Origin: Microbacteriaceae bacterium
Lineage (GTDB): Bacteria > Actinomycetota > Actinomycetes > Actinomycetales > Microbacteriaceae
Assembly: GCA_030840185.1 (NCBI GenBank)
Contig: JAUZFY010000174.1
Span: 1-7,501 of the forward strand
Direction: 5' to 3'
Length of the DNA: 7,501 bases
The notes under the pieces were generated by a model, which was given only the letters and a program-made list of their open reading frames with translations, was not told the DNA's origin and ran no database searches. Numbering within the stretch: the first letter of the stretch is position 1; every line of letters begins with the position of its first letter. Positions 1 to 5,068 of the stretch are shown here, in pieces. Made by a program: the position numbers and the translations under genes.

Positions 1-815
1 GTGCGCGCGAGCGGAGCATCCTCGTCGCTTGCGGTGCCGGCGCCGGCCTGGCCGCGGTCTACAACGTGCCATTGGGTGGGGCGGTGTTCGCGCTGGAAAT
101 CCTCCTGGCTCAAATCAACCTTGCCGCTGTGATCCCGGCGGTTGCCACGGCAGGTGTAGCTGCCCTCCTGGTTGATCTCGTCATCTCCCCGACACCGGTC
201 TACACGATCCCCCACCTGAACGTGACACCCGACTTGACCATCGGCGCGGTCCTACTTGGCCCGGTGATCGGCGTGCTGGCCAGCGGATTTGTGCGGTTGG
301 TTCGGATGACTGAACGAATACGACCACGTTCGTGGTGGATTCTTCTGCTCATGCCGACCACTTTCGCCCTCGTCGGGGCGGTCTCCATTCCGTTTCCGCA
401 AATCTTGGGCAACGGACAGACTCTCGCTCAGTCAACATTCAACCCGCTGGTCCCCCTCGGACTGTTTGCCGTTCTCGCCGTGGTCAAGACTGCTACCACG
501 GCGGCGACGATCGGCAGCGGCGCCGCGGGCGGTACCTTGACTCCCTCCCTGGCCATCGGGGCCAGCGTGGGCGCTGCCCTTGGCGGATTATGGGTTGCAG
601 CGGCGCCGCACGATTCGGTCGCGGCGTTTGCATTCCTCGGTGCCGCGGCATTTCTCGGTTCAAGCATGCGGGCGCCATTCACCGCGATCGTCCTTCTGAT
701 CGAGTTGACGAATCAGGGCGCGGCGCTCCTGCTGCCCACCATCCTGTGCGTCGCCGGGTCGGTAGCCGCGAGCCACCTGCTGTCTCGAATTCGAGTGGCT
801 GGCGTCGAAAAGTGA
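1..815 (+). CDS. ClC-family chloride channel/transporter, C-terminal part (5' end outside window)
   Basis: This is the last 270 codons of a ClC-type anion channel or H+/Cl- antiporter, an integral membrane protein. The reading frame is open from base 3, so the GTG at 66 is an internal Val codon, not the start. The visible protein begins with the glycine/alanine-rich helix leading to YNVPLGGAVFALE (visible residues 20-32), a ClC hallmark. It continues through several hydrophobic helices to GSGAAGGTLTP (171-181), the counterpart of the GxFxP anion-site loop, and then RAPFTAIVLLIELT (223-236). The GREGP gating-glutamate segment would lie upstream of the window. Compared from memory with E. coli ClcA, the internal proton-glutamate position (E203) is Ile here, the conserved E being one residue earlier. 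The GIFAP Phe is Leu, and the protein stops before the segment carrying the central Tyr. Whether it is a channel or an exchanger cannot be told. It converges on the SDR gene. Confidence 0.9.
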   Translation, partial: ARERSILVACGAGAGLAAVYNVPLGGAVFALEILLAQINLAAVIPAVATAGVAALLVDLVISPTPVYTIPHLNVTPDLTIGAVLLGPVIGVLASGFVRLVRMTERIRPRSWWILLLMPTTFALVGAVSIPFPQILGNGQTLAQSTFNPLVPLGLFAVLAVVKTATTAATIGSGAAGGTLTPSLAIGASVGAALGGLWVAAAPHDSVAAFAFLGAAAFLGSSMRAPFTAIVLLIELTNQGAALLLPTILCVAGSVAASHLLSRIRVAGVEK

Positions 816-845
816 ATTCGCGGGTCGGGTCTCGATCCGCGTGAA

Positions 846-919
846 GACCTGTTGGTAGTAGGGCGCTCAGCGTAAAGACCCGTTGGTCGAGTAGGGCGCT
901 CAGCGCCCGTATCGAGACC
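846..919. repeat. Convergent-gap hairpin repeat, cluster 1 (one full unit plus one partial unit)
   Basis: A full unit lies at 885-919: GGTCGAGTA, then the perfect inverted repeat GGGCGCT (894-900)/C/AGCGCCC (902-908), then GTATCGAGACC. A damaged tandem copy precedes it. Bases 846-872 match 877-904 except for one substitution and a 2-base deletion, and that copy lacks the right arm of the hairpin. The element fills the space between the 3' ends of the ClC gene and the SDR gene. A 7-bp GC stem with a one-base centre could act as a bidirectional terminator, but no T-tract follows on either strand. Related units occur near 4451 and, in opposite orientation, near 6427. Confidence 0.85.
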
Positions 920-930
920 CCGCGAGACAG

Positions 931-1749
931 TTACGCAGTGACCAGCTGCGCGCTGCGCTCCCAGAGCTGCCTCGCAAGCTCCGGGTCATCCGCTTGCACA
1001 TTGACGCGGCCCAACTTGCGGCGCACGTAGTACTCCCCCGACACCCAGTCGACGCCCGGTTGCGTAGTAGCGAGCCAGACGAGAGTGTCGGCGCCCTTCT
1101 CGGGCGACAAGAGAAGCCCGCTGAGCGCGGACCGGTAGAGCATCCGCATGGGGCTCGTCGAACCGCTAGCGAAGTTGGTGCGCACGATTCCGGGATGAAA
1201 CGCCGCTGTTGTGAGCCCGGTGTCGCCGAATCGCCGGGCGAGTTCCTGAGTGAAGAGGATGTTCGCGAGCTTGCTGTTGCCGTAGGCGCGGTTGGGCGAA
1301 TAGCCCTCGAGAGTCTCGAGATCGTCGACCTCGAGACGACCGTATGTGGTGTTGGCAACACTCGACGTGTTGATAACCCTGGCCTGGCTGTGCACAAGAC
1401 GGTCCATCAGGAGGGTGGTGAGGAGGAATGGCGCGAGGTGGTTCACCTGGAAAGTGAGCTCGTGCCCGTCGACGGTGATTTCCCGTCCGCCGAAGATGCC
1501 TCCGGCGTTGTTCGCGAGCACATCGATCTGCGGGTAGTGCTCGAGCAGTTCCCTCGCGAGTCGATGCACCTGGTCGAGTCGGGAGAAGTCGGCGAGGAAA
1601 TGATCGACATGAAGTTCCCGGGCAATCGCCGCCGTCTTCTCCCGGGAGCGTCCAACGAGCACAACCCTCTTGCCCGCGGCGGTCAGCGCCCGGGCCGCCG
1701 CCGCCCCAATTCCATCACTCGCACCGGTAATTACGACGGTTTCGGACAT
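931..1749 (-). CDS. SDR-family NAD(P)-dependent oxidoreductase (retinol dehydrogenase-like)
   Basis: A 272-residue classical short-chain dehydrogenase/reductase, probably a soluble cytoplasmic enzyme using NAD(P)H on an unknown carbonyl or alcohol substrate. The Rossmann nucleotide-binding motif TGASDGIG is at residues 8-15. The Arg after the second strand (VGR, 32-34) suggests NADP(H) preference. NNAG is at 80-83. The catalytic set is N103, S130, Y156 and K160 (YGNSK), and an HPG motif at 185-187 follows. The long spacing between Ser and Tyr and the FQVNHLAPF segment resemble the retinol dehydrogenase/WW-domain oxidoreductase-like branch. Length is normal and the motif set complete, so it should be active. 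The ATG start is backed by GAGGGAGC (1756-1763 on the minus strand), about six bases upstream. It is divergent from the PAP2 gene and convergent with the ClC gene. Substrate cannot be predicted. Confidence 0.93.
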   Translation of the reverse strand: MSETVVITGASDGIGAAAARALTAAGKRVVLVGRSREKTAAIARELHVDHFLADFSRLDQVHRLARELLEHYPQIDVLANNAGGIFGGREITVDGHELTFQVNHLAPFLLTTLLMDRLVHSQARVINTSSVANTTYGRLEVDDLETLEGYSPNRAYGNSKLANILFTQELARRFGDTGLTTAAFHPGIVRTNFASGSTSPMRMLYRSALSGLLLSPEKGADTLVWLATTQPGVDWVSGEYYVRRKLGRVNVQADDPELARQLWERSAQLVTA

Positions 1750-1935
1750 GAGAAAGCTCCCTCAAATCGGATGCCTGCCGACAGTGATCCGCTGACGGCC
1801 AGTGACATTATGCCGACACATCCTGACCGACGTCTGCAGGATTGCGAGGCAGCTACCGAACTTCCCCACGTGTGCAACCCCACGACAAACCTGAGCCCAT
1901 CATCTAACGTCGGACTGTGGCGCAACGTCCACGAC

Positions 1936-1941
1936 GAGGGG
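1936..1941 (+). promoter_or_regulatory. Ribosome binding site deciding the PAP2 start
   Basis: GAGGGG lies five bases before TTG at 1947, the best Shine-Dalgarno placement in this region. It is too close to the GTG at 1941 and lies downstream of the GTG at 1917, so TTG 1947 is the favoured initiation codon. I saw no convincing -35/-10 pair in the divergent gap 1750-1935. The CATCTAAC near 1901 is at best a weak -10 candidate. Confidence 0.5.
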
Positions 1942-1946
1942 TGAAT

Positions 1947-2804
1947 TTGGCTGACAACAATTCGAAGCAACCTGAGAAGGGTGTTCCGGCCGAACTGAAT
2001 CAGGACCGGTTCGTCGGACGGCAGGACCTCACCCGGTGGTCGCCGCTTGGGCAGCGTCTCGCGAAGCTCATGCACTGGATCGCCCTGCGGATCGGTGCCC
2101 ATCTCGCCCTGATCATCACGCTGCTCGTCGGCGGCGTTCTCGCGGTCGGGCTCACGTCGCTGTTCGCCTGGATCTACGACGCCGTGGCAGAGGCCGACGG
2201 GGTGGCCGGGCTAGATCATCCGTTGCTCAATTATGTGATGAGCATTCGCTCGCCGTGGCTGGACTCCGCGGTGACGGCATACACCAACGTTGGCGGGACG
2301 ATCGGAATGCCGATTCTGGCCGTCGCCGTCATGGCTCTGCTCGCAATTCGTCGCAGATCGTGGACGCCGGTGATTCTCATTGGCTCGGCAGCCCTTGGAT
2401 CACTGCTCATGACGATCGCTGGCAAGCAGCTGTTCGGCCGGGCGCGTCCGCCGCTGTCAGATGCCGTGCCGCCGTTCGAATACTCCCCATCGTTTCCGAG
2501 CGGGCACTCGCTCAATTCGTTCGTCATCGCGGGGATCATCGCCTACCTCATCGTGCTTCGCCGCCAGACCGCGACCGGGCGGGTGGTGACCATCTCGCTT
2601 GCTGCCCTGTTCGCCGTGACTATGGGCCTGACCAGAGTATTTCTGGGTCACCATTGGTTTACGGATGTTCTCGGCGCATGGGTTCTCGGGGCAGCGTGGC
2701 TTGCCATTGTGATCACCGCCCATCGGCTCTACCTCACATCTCGAAAACGTGGGAGCCGGGACCGACCTGTGGTGGCCACTCGGCGGGTTAGCGCGGGGGG
2801 TTAA
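1947..2804 (+). CDS. PAP2-family membrane phosphatase
   Basis: A multi-pass membrane protein of the PAP2/phosphatidic acid phosphatase superfamily, which dephosphorylates lipid phosphates or polyprenyl pyrophosphates, usually at the outer membrane face. All three catalytic motifs are present (numbering from TTG 1947, 285 residues). They are K160-x6-R167-P168, PSGH at 184-187, and R230-x5-H236-x3-D240, with Thr in place of the usual Ser before the Arg of the third motif. Hydrophobic segments surround them: a first helix near 54-77, two around 120-160, and several after PSGH. The N-terminal ~45 residues are polar. An upstream GTG at 1917 would add ten residues (start MAQRPRRGVN), but the ribosome site favours 1947. 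The C-terminal tail and stop codon fall inside a GTTAAC repeat array. Substrate is uncertain: undecaprenyl pyrophosphate or phosphatidate are the usual choices. Confidence 0.9.
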   Translation: MADNNSKQPEKGVPAELNQDRFVGRQDLTRWSPLGQRLAKLMHWIALRIGAHLALIITLLVGGVLAVGLTSLFAWIYDAVAEADGVAGLDHPLLNYVMSIRSPWLDSAVTAYTNVGGTIGMPILAVAVMALLAIRRRSWTPVILIGSAALGSLLMTIAGKQLFGRARPPLSDAVPPFEYSPSFPSGHSLNSFVIAGIIAYLIVLRRQTATGRVVTISLAALFAVTMGLTRVFLGHHWFTDVLGAWVLGAAWLAIVITAHRLYLTSRKRGSRDRPVVATRRVSAGG

Positions 2805-2860
2805 CTCGGGCGGTTAACTCGGGGTGGGTTAACCCGGGGGGGTAACTCGGGGTGGGTACC
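2783..2860. repeat. Degenerate GGTTAACTCGGGG tandem array
   Basis: A short array with units at about 2799-2811 (GGTTAACTCGGGC), 2812-2826 (GGTTAACTCGGGGTG), 2827-2840 (GGTTAACCCGGGGG) and 2841-2855 (GGTAACTCGGGGTGG). A worn unit sits at each end (GGGTTAGCG near 2785 and GGTACC near 2855). Three units hold the palindrome GTTAAC (2800-2805, 2813-2818, 2828-2833). The first units overlap the end of the PAP2 gene and provide its TAA stop. The period of 13-15 bases and the drift between units fit slippage plus mutation. A row of operator sites is possible but unproven. Confidence 0.8.
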
Positions 2861-2874
2861 TGGGCGTGGGGTGC

Positions 2875-2928
2875 TTCTTCCTGCCTCCTCCGTTCTTCCT
2901 GCCTCCTCCGTTCTTCCTGCCTCCTCTC
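2875..2928. repeat. 18-bp direct repeat, three tandem copies
   Basis: The unit TTCTTCCTGCCTCCTCCG occurs at 2875-2892 and 2893-2910 exactly, and at 2911-2928 with the last two bases changed (TC for CG). The tract is almost all pyrimidine on the plus strand. Because 18 is a multiple of three, it leaves the frame open on both strands, reading SSCLLR repeats on plus and EEAGRT repeats on minus. I do not treat it as coding, since no good ribosome site or family match goes with it. It lies in the gap between PAP2 and the DUF222-HNH gene. Confidence 0.9.
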
Positions 2929-3005
2929 CTCCACAGGCGCCTTCCGGAGACGGCTTTCCACAGTAAATCACCCCCTTGATCAGCACATTTCCAATGTCAG
3001 TGGTC

Positions 3006-3025
3006 CATGGAACAGTTTTTCCATG
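3006..3025 (+). promoter_or_regulatory. Inverted repeat enclosing the DUF222-HNH start codon
   Basis: CATGGAA (3006-3012) and TTCCATG (3019-3025) are exact reverse complements with a six-base loop, and the second arm ends in the ATG start at 3023. If the mRNA leader includes this segment, the start codon would be in a stem. No strong Shine-Dalgarno is visible, and GGAA at 3009-3012 is the only purine-rich stretch and is itself in the stem. The arms are AT-moderate and short, so the fold would be weak. A regulatory role is inference. Confidence 0.35.
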
Positions 3026-4426
3026 AACGAAACGATCAGCGAAGTGGCAGCGGCCGCCGATGCCCTCGGTGTCGCTGCCGGTCGTTCCGTGTCCGGCGCT
3101 CTAGACCTCCTTGGCGATGAAGATCTAGCTGGGCTGTTGGCCGAAGTGGAACGCGCCGGGCGATTGATCGACACGTTGCGGGTCGCGGCCGCGGCTGAGG
3201 CCGATGTCCGCTCGGACCACGACCTGGGTAACGCGGGCCTCGCCCGACGTCTCGGTCACAGCAGGGGCACGCACCTCGTCGAGCACATCACACGAGTCTC
3301 CCAGTCGGAGGCCGCGCGGCGCATCCAACTTGGCACACTCATTCGCTCGGGCCGAAGCCTCGATGGCCGGCCGATTCCGTCCCGATTCCCTGCGGTGGCC
3401 GCGGCGATGGGGTCGGGGCTATTGGGCATGGATGCCGCCGCTCGCATCACCCGCTGCCTCGCCCAGGCGTCGAGGGTGGCTAGCGACGATGCGCTCCGCA
3501 CGGCGGAAGAGAAATTGGTCACCGTCGCCGCATTCGAGTCGGCCGATCTTGTTGCGGTGCAGGCGCGCGTGTGGCGGGAGGCGCTGGACCCGGATGGTGC
3601 GCTCCCCCGCGACGCCGAACTGAGACAGCGTCGTGGCTTCTCGCTCGGTCGCGAGGTTAACGGCATGTCTCCGTTTTCCGGATGGGCAGATCCGACGTCA
3701 TCCGCACTCCTTCGGGCAATGTTCGCCGAGGGAGCGAACCCGTCAGCGAAGCCGAGGTTCCTCGATCCCGACGACCTTCTCAATTTAGAAGAGGGCGGCG
3801 CCGAGTTCACCGACGAGTGCGGCGAGGTCATCGAGACCATTCGGGACCCGCGCACCCGTGCACAACGACAGTTCGACATCCTGATCGGCACCCTGACGGC
3901 GGGACTTCGCCGGTCGGAGCACGACGGAGGCTTCCGGCCGATGACCACGGTGATGGCGGTCGTGAAGCTGACCGATCTTCGCAAGGGAACCGGCGTCGGG
4001 TGGCTCGACGACGTTAACGAACCCGTCTCAGCGTCGACGATGCAACAGTTGGCATGTGATTCGGGCTATCGGGAAGTGCTCGTCGGAGACAGCGGAGAGA
4101 TTTTGAAGCTCGGCATAGCCCAGCGGCTCTTCAGCGGCCCGCAGCGAAAGGCCCTCGCGGTGCGGGACGGCGGATGCGTCTGGCCGCAGTGCACGGCTCC
4201 TCCGTCCTGGTGCGAGGCGCATCACGTTGTCGAATACAAAGATGGGGGCGCCACAGACGTTGATAACGGAGCCCTGCTTTGCTCGGCGCACCACCACATG
4301 TTGCACGCCTCGGAGTTCATCATGCGCATGAACAATGGCAAACCGCACCTCCTTGCCCCGCCCTGGCTAGACCCCGATCAGCTCTTGCGCCCCCTCGGGC
4401 AAACCCGAGCGCTACTAACCGCCTGA
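3023..4426 (+). CDS. DUF222 / 13E12-type HNH endonuclease-domain protein
   Basis: A 467-residue protein of the DUF222-HNH (13E12 repeat) family, common and often multicopy in actinobacteria. Its cellular role is unsettled. The N-terminal two thirds (about 20-330) is the helical DUF222 region. The C-terminus holds the HNH nuclease fold: zinc-type cysteines C385 (CVWPQC), C390 and C420, the first histidines in EAHH (398-401), the Asn at 415 (TDVDNGALLC), and HHH at 423-425. The key residues are intact, so DNA cleavage is possible. Length is typical of the family. The open frame extends back to a GTG at 2852, but those 57 codons run through the 18-bp repeat and look unlike the family. ATG 3023 begins the normal-looking MNETISEVAAA segment, though its ribosome site is weak. 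It follows PAP2 after 218 bp with repeats, so cotranscription is doubtful. It converges on the YjbR gene. Confidence 0.9.
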   Translation: MNETISEVAAAADALGVAAGRSVSGALDLLGDEDLAGLLAEVERAGRLIDTLRVAAAAEADVRSDHDLGNAGLARRLGHSRGTHLVEHITRVSQSEAARRIQLGTLIRSGRSLDGRPIPSRFPAVAAAMGSGLLGMDAAARITRCLAQASRVASDDALRTAEEKLVTVAAFESADLVAVQARVWREALDPDGALPRDAELRQRRGFSLGREVNGMSPFSGWADPTSSALLRAMFAEGANPSAKPRFLDPDDLLNLEEGGAEFTDECGEVIETIRDPRTRAQRQFDILIGTLTAGLRRSEHDGGFRPMTTVMAVVKLTDLRKGTGVGWLDDVNEPVSASTMQQLACDSGYREVLVGDSGEILKLGIAQRLFSGPQRKALAVRDGGCVWPQCTAPPSWCEAHHVVEYKDGGATDVDNGALLCSAHHHMLHASEFIMRMNNGKPHLLAPPWLDPDQLLRPLGQTRALLTA

Positions 4427-4450
4427 GCGGCGCACTGCGGCGCGTAGTCA

Positions 4451-4569
4451 GCGGGTCGAGTAGGGCGCACAGCGCCCGCTACTGCGGGTCGAGTAGGGCG
4501 CACAGCGCCGGTATCGAGTCCTCGCCGTCTGGAGACCGCACCTTATCGAGACCGCACCCCTATCGAGAC
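4451..4569. repeat. Convergent-gap hairpin repeat, cluster 2 (two tandem units plus remnants)
   Basis: A 26-base stretch is exactly repeated at 4451-4476 and 4484-4509, a period of 33, beginning GCGGGTCGAGTAGGGCGC. Each unit carries a hairpin core: GGGCGC (4463-4468)/ACA/GCGCCC (4472-4477) in the first, and GGGCGC (4496-4501)/ACA/GCGCCG (4505-4510), with one end mismatch, in the second. The second unit continues to GTATCGAGTCC (4511-4521), the right flank of the family. Half-unit remnants follow: GAGACCGCACC at 4532-4542 and 4548-4558, and TATCGAGAC at 4544-4552 and 4561-4569. The element separates the 3' ends of the DUF222-HNH and YjbR genes, in the same orientation as cluster 1. Confidence 0.85.
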
Positions 4570-4589
4570 GGACAGTCCCCCAGCGCCGA

Positions 4590-4949
4590 CTAGACCTGCG
4601 GAGGACTCACACGCGCCCGAGGCACTTTCGGACGGACCAACTCGTGGCTCCCAGAGAGGAGTTGCTCGACGAGGTCATCCGGAACCGCACCGTCCAGCAC
4701 TATTGTCGCCCAGTGCCGCTTGTTGAGGTGATAACCGGGGGTGATCTGCGGGTACTCGGACTGAAGCGCGAGGCTATCCTCGGGGTCGAGTTTGAGCGAG
4801 ACACTGAGGGGGTCGCCGCCGAGCGCTGAGATCGCGAAGATTTTGTCGTTGCCGCTCGTCTTGAATACGCTCGTCTCCTCCCCGAACGGGAAGGTCTCGA
4901 TGGCCTGGGGAAGCGAGAGGCAGAACTCGCGTACGGCATCCGGTGTCAT
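4590..4949 (-). CDS. MmcQ/YjbR family protein
   Basis: A 119-residue member of the MmcQ/YjbR family, small cytoplasmic proteins with a CyaY-like fold often labelled DNA-binding. The exact function is not established. Family signatures are clear: FCLSLPQAIETFPFGEET (9-26), VFK (28-30), SLKLDPE (51-57) and PGYHLNKRHW (71-80), the most conserved block. The short basic tail after residue 106 (RPKVPRARV) is probably species-specific. Length is normal and no residues seem missing. The ATG at 4947-4949 fits the family N-terminus exactly, yet no Shine-Dalgarno is visible upstream. Instead the start directly abuts a perfect 7+7 inverted repeat (4950-4965), so leaderless translation or operator control is possible. 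It is divergent from the DUF1524 nuclease gene with a 119-bp gap, and converges on the DUF222-HNH gene. Confidence 0.92.
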   Translation of the reverse strand: MTPDAVREFCLSLPQAIETFPFGEETSVFKTSGNDKIFAISALGGDPLSVSLKLDPEDSLALQSEYPQITPGYHLNKRHWATIVLDGAVPDDLVEQLLSGSHELVRPKVPRARVSPPQV

Positions 4950-4965
4950 GCGTACGAGCGTACGC
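4950..4965. promoter_or_regulatory. Perfect inverted repeat at the yjbR-like start (operator candidate)
   Basis: GCGTACG (4950-4956), AG, CGTACGC (4959-4965) is a perfect 7+7 inverted repeat touching the YjbR-like start codon on the minus strand. Its size and symmetry fit a dimeric repressor site, and binding here would block the 5' end of that gene. A transcription factor cannot be named. Chance occurrence is possible in GC-rich DNA. Confidence 0.35.
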
Positions 4966-5012
4966 GGCTAGCGGAGATCGAGTCGGGCTTGACGACACCC
5001 GCGCGCGGTGCC

Positions 5013-5040
5013 GGGCGCCAGCGCCCAAGAGCCCTAGGTT
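5013..5040 (+). promoter_or_regulatory. Inverted repeat and possible -10 element upstream of the DUF1524 nuclease gene
   Basis: GGGCGC (5013-5018)/CA/GCGCCC (5021-5026) is a perfect inverted repeat with the same arms as the hairpin core of the convergent-gap repeats, but without their GTCGAGTA and GTATCGAG flanks. TAGGTT at 5035-5040 resembles an actinobacterial -10 hexamer and would put the transcript start about 20 bases before the ATG. The inverted repeat would then cover the -35 position. A TTGACG at 4989-4994 is too far away to pair with this -10. The promoter call is tentative. Confidence 0.3.
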
Positions 5041-5056
5041 TCTGACAGACCAACGC

Positions 5057-5062
5057 GAGGGA
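5057..5062 (+). promoter_or_regulatory. Ribosome binding site deciding the DUF1524 nuclease start
   Basis: GAGGGA with a six-base gap to ATG 5069 is a strong Shine-Dalgarno. It supports this start over the upstream in-frame start at 4943, which would overlap the divergent YjbR-like gene. Confidence 0.75.
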
Positions 5063-5068
5063 CACCCG

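Noticed and set aside
816..930. Canonical intrinsic terminator
   Set aside because: The hairpin is strong but no T-tract follows on either strand, so it is listed as a repeat with a possible termination role rather than as a terminator.
994..1944. Long plus-strand open frame (316 codons) antisense to the SDR gene
   Set aside because: It mirrors the SDR gene, whose full motif set is on the minus strand. The translation has no recognisable family, and such antisense frames are common in GC-rich genes.
2930..2963. DnaA-box-like sequences (TCCACAGG, TTTCCACAG)
   Set aside because: Only two imperfect matches and no origin-type gene context, so an origin is not supported.
2852..3022. N-terminal extension of the DUF222-HNH protein from GTG 2852
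   Set aside because: It would encode Ser-Cys-Leu repeats from the 18-bp tandem repeat and adds nothing family-like. ATG 3023 begins the normal N-terminus.
3256..3984. Minus-strand open frame (242 codons) inside the DUF222-HNH gene
   Set aside because: Low-complexity Arg/Ser-rich translation typical of a shadow frame, with no motifs.
4451..4521. CRISPR-like direct repeats
   Set aside because: The two copies are almost contiguous with no unique spacers, and each is a self-complementary hairpin of the intergenic repeat family.
4943..5068. Upstream start for the DUF1524 nuclease at 4943
   Set aside because: It would overlap the YjbR-like start, and the added residues lack a signal. ATG 5069 has a strong ribosome site and begins just before the first membrane helix.
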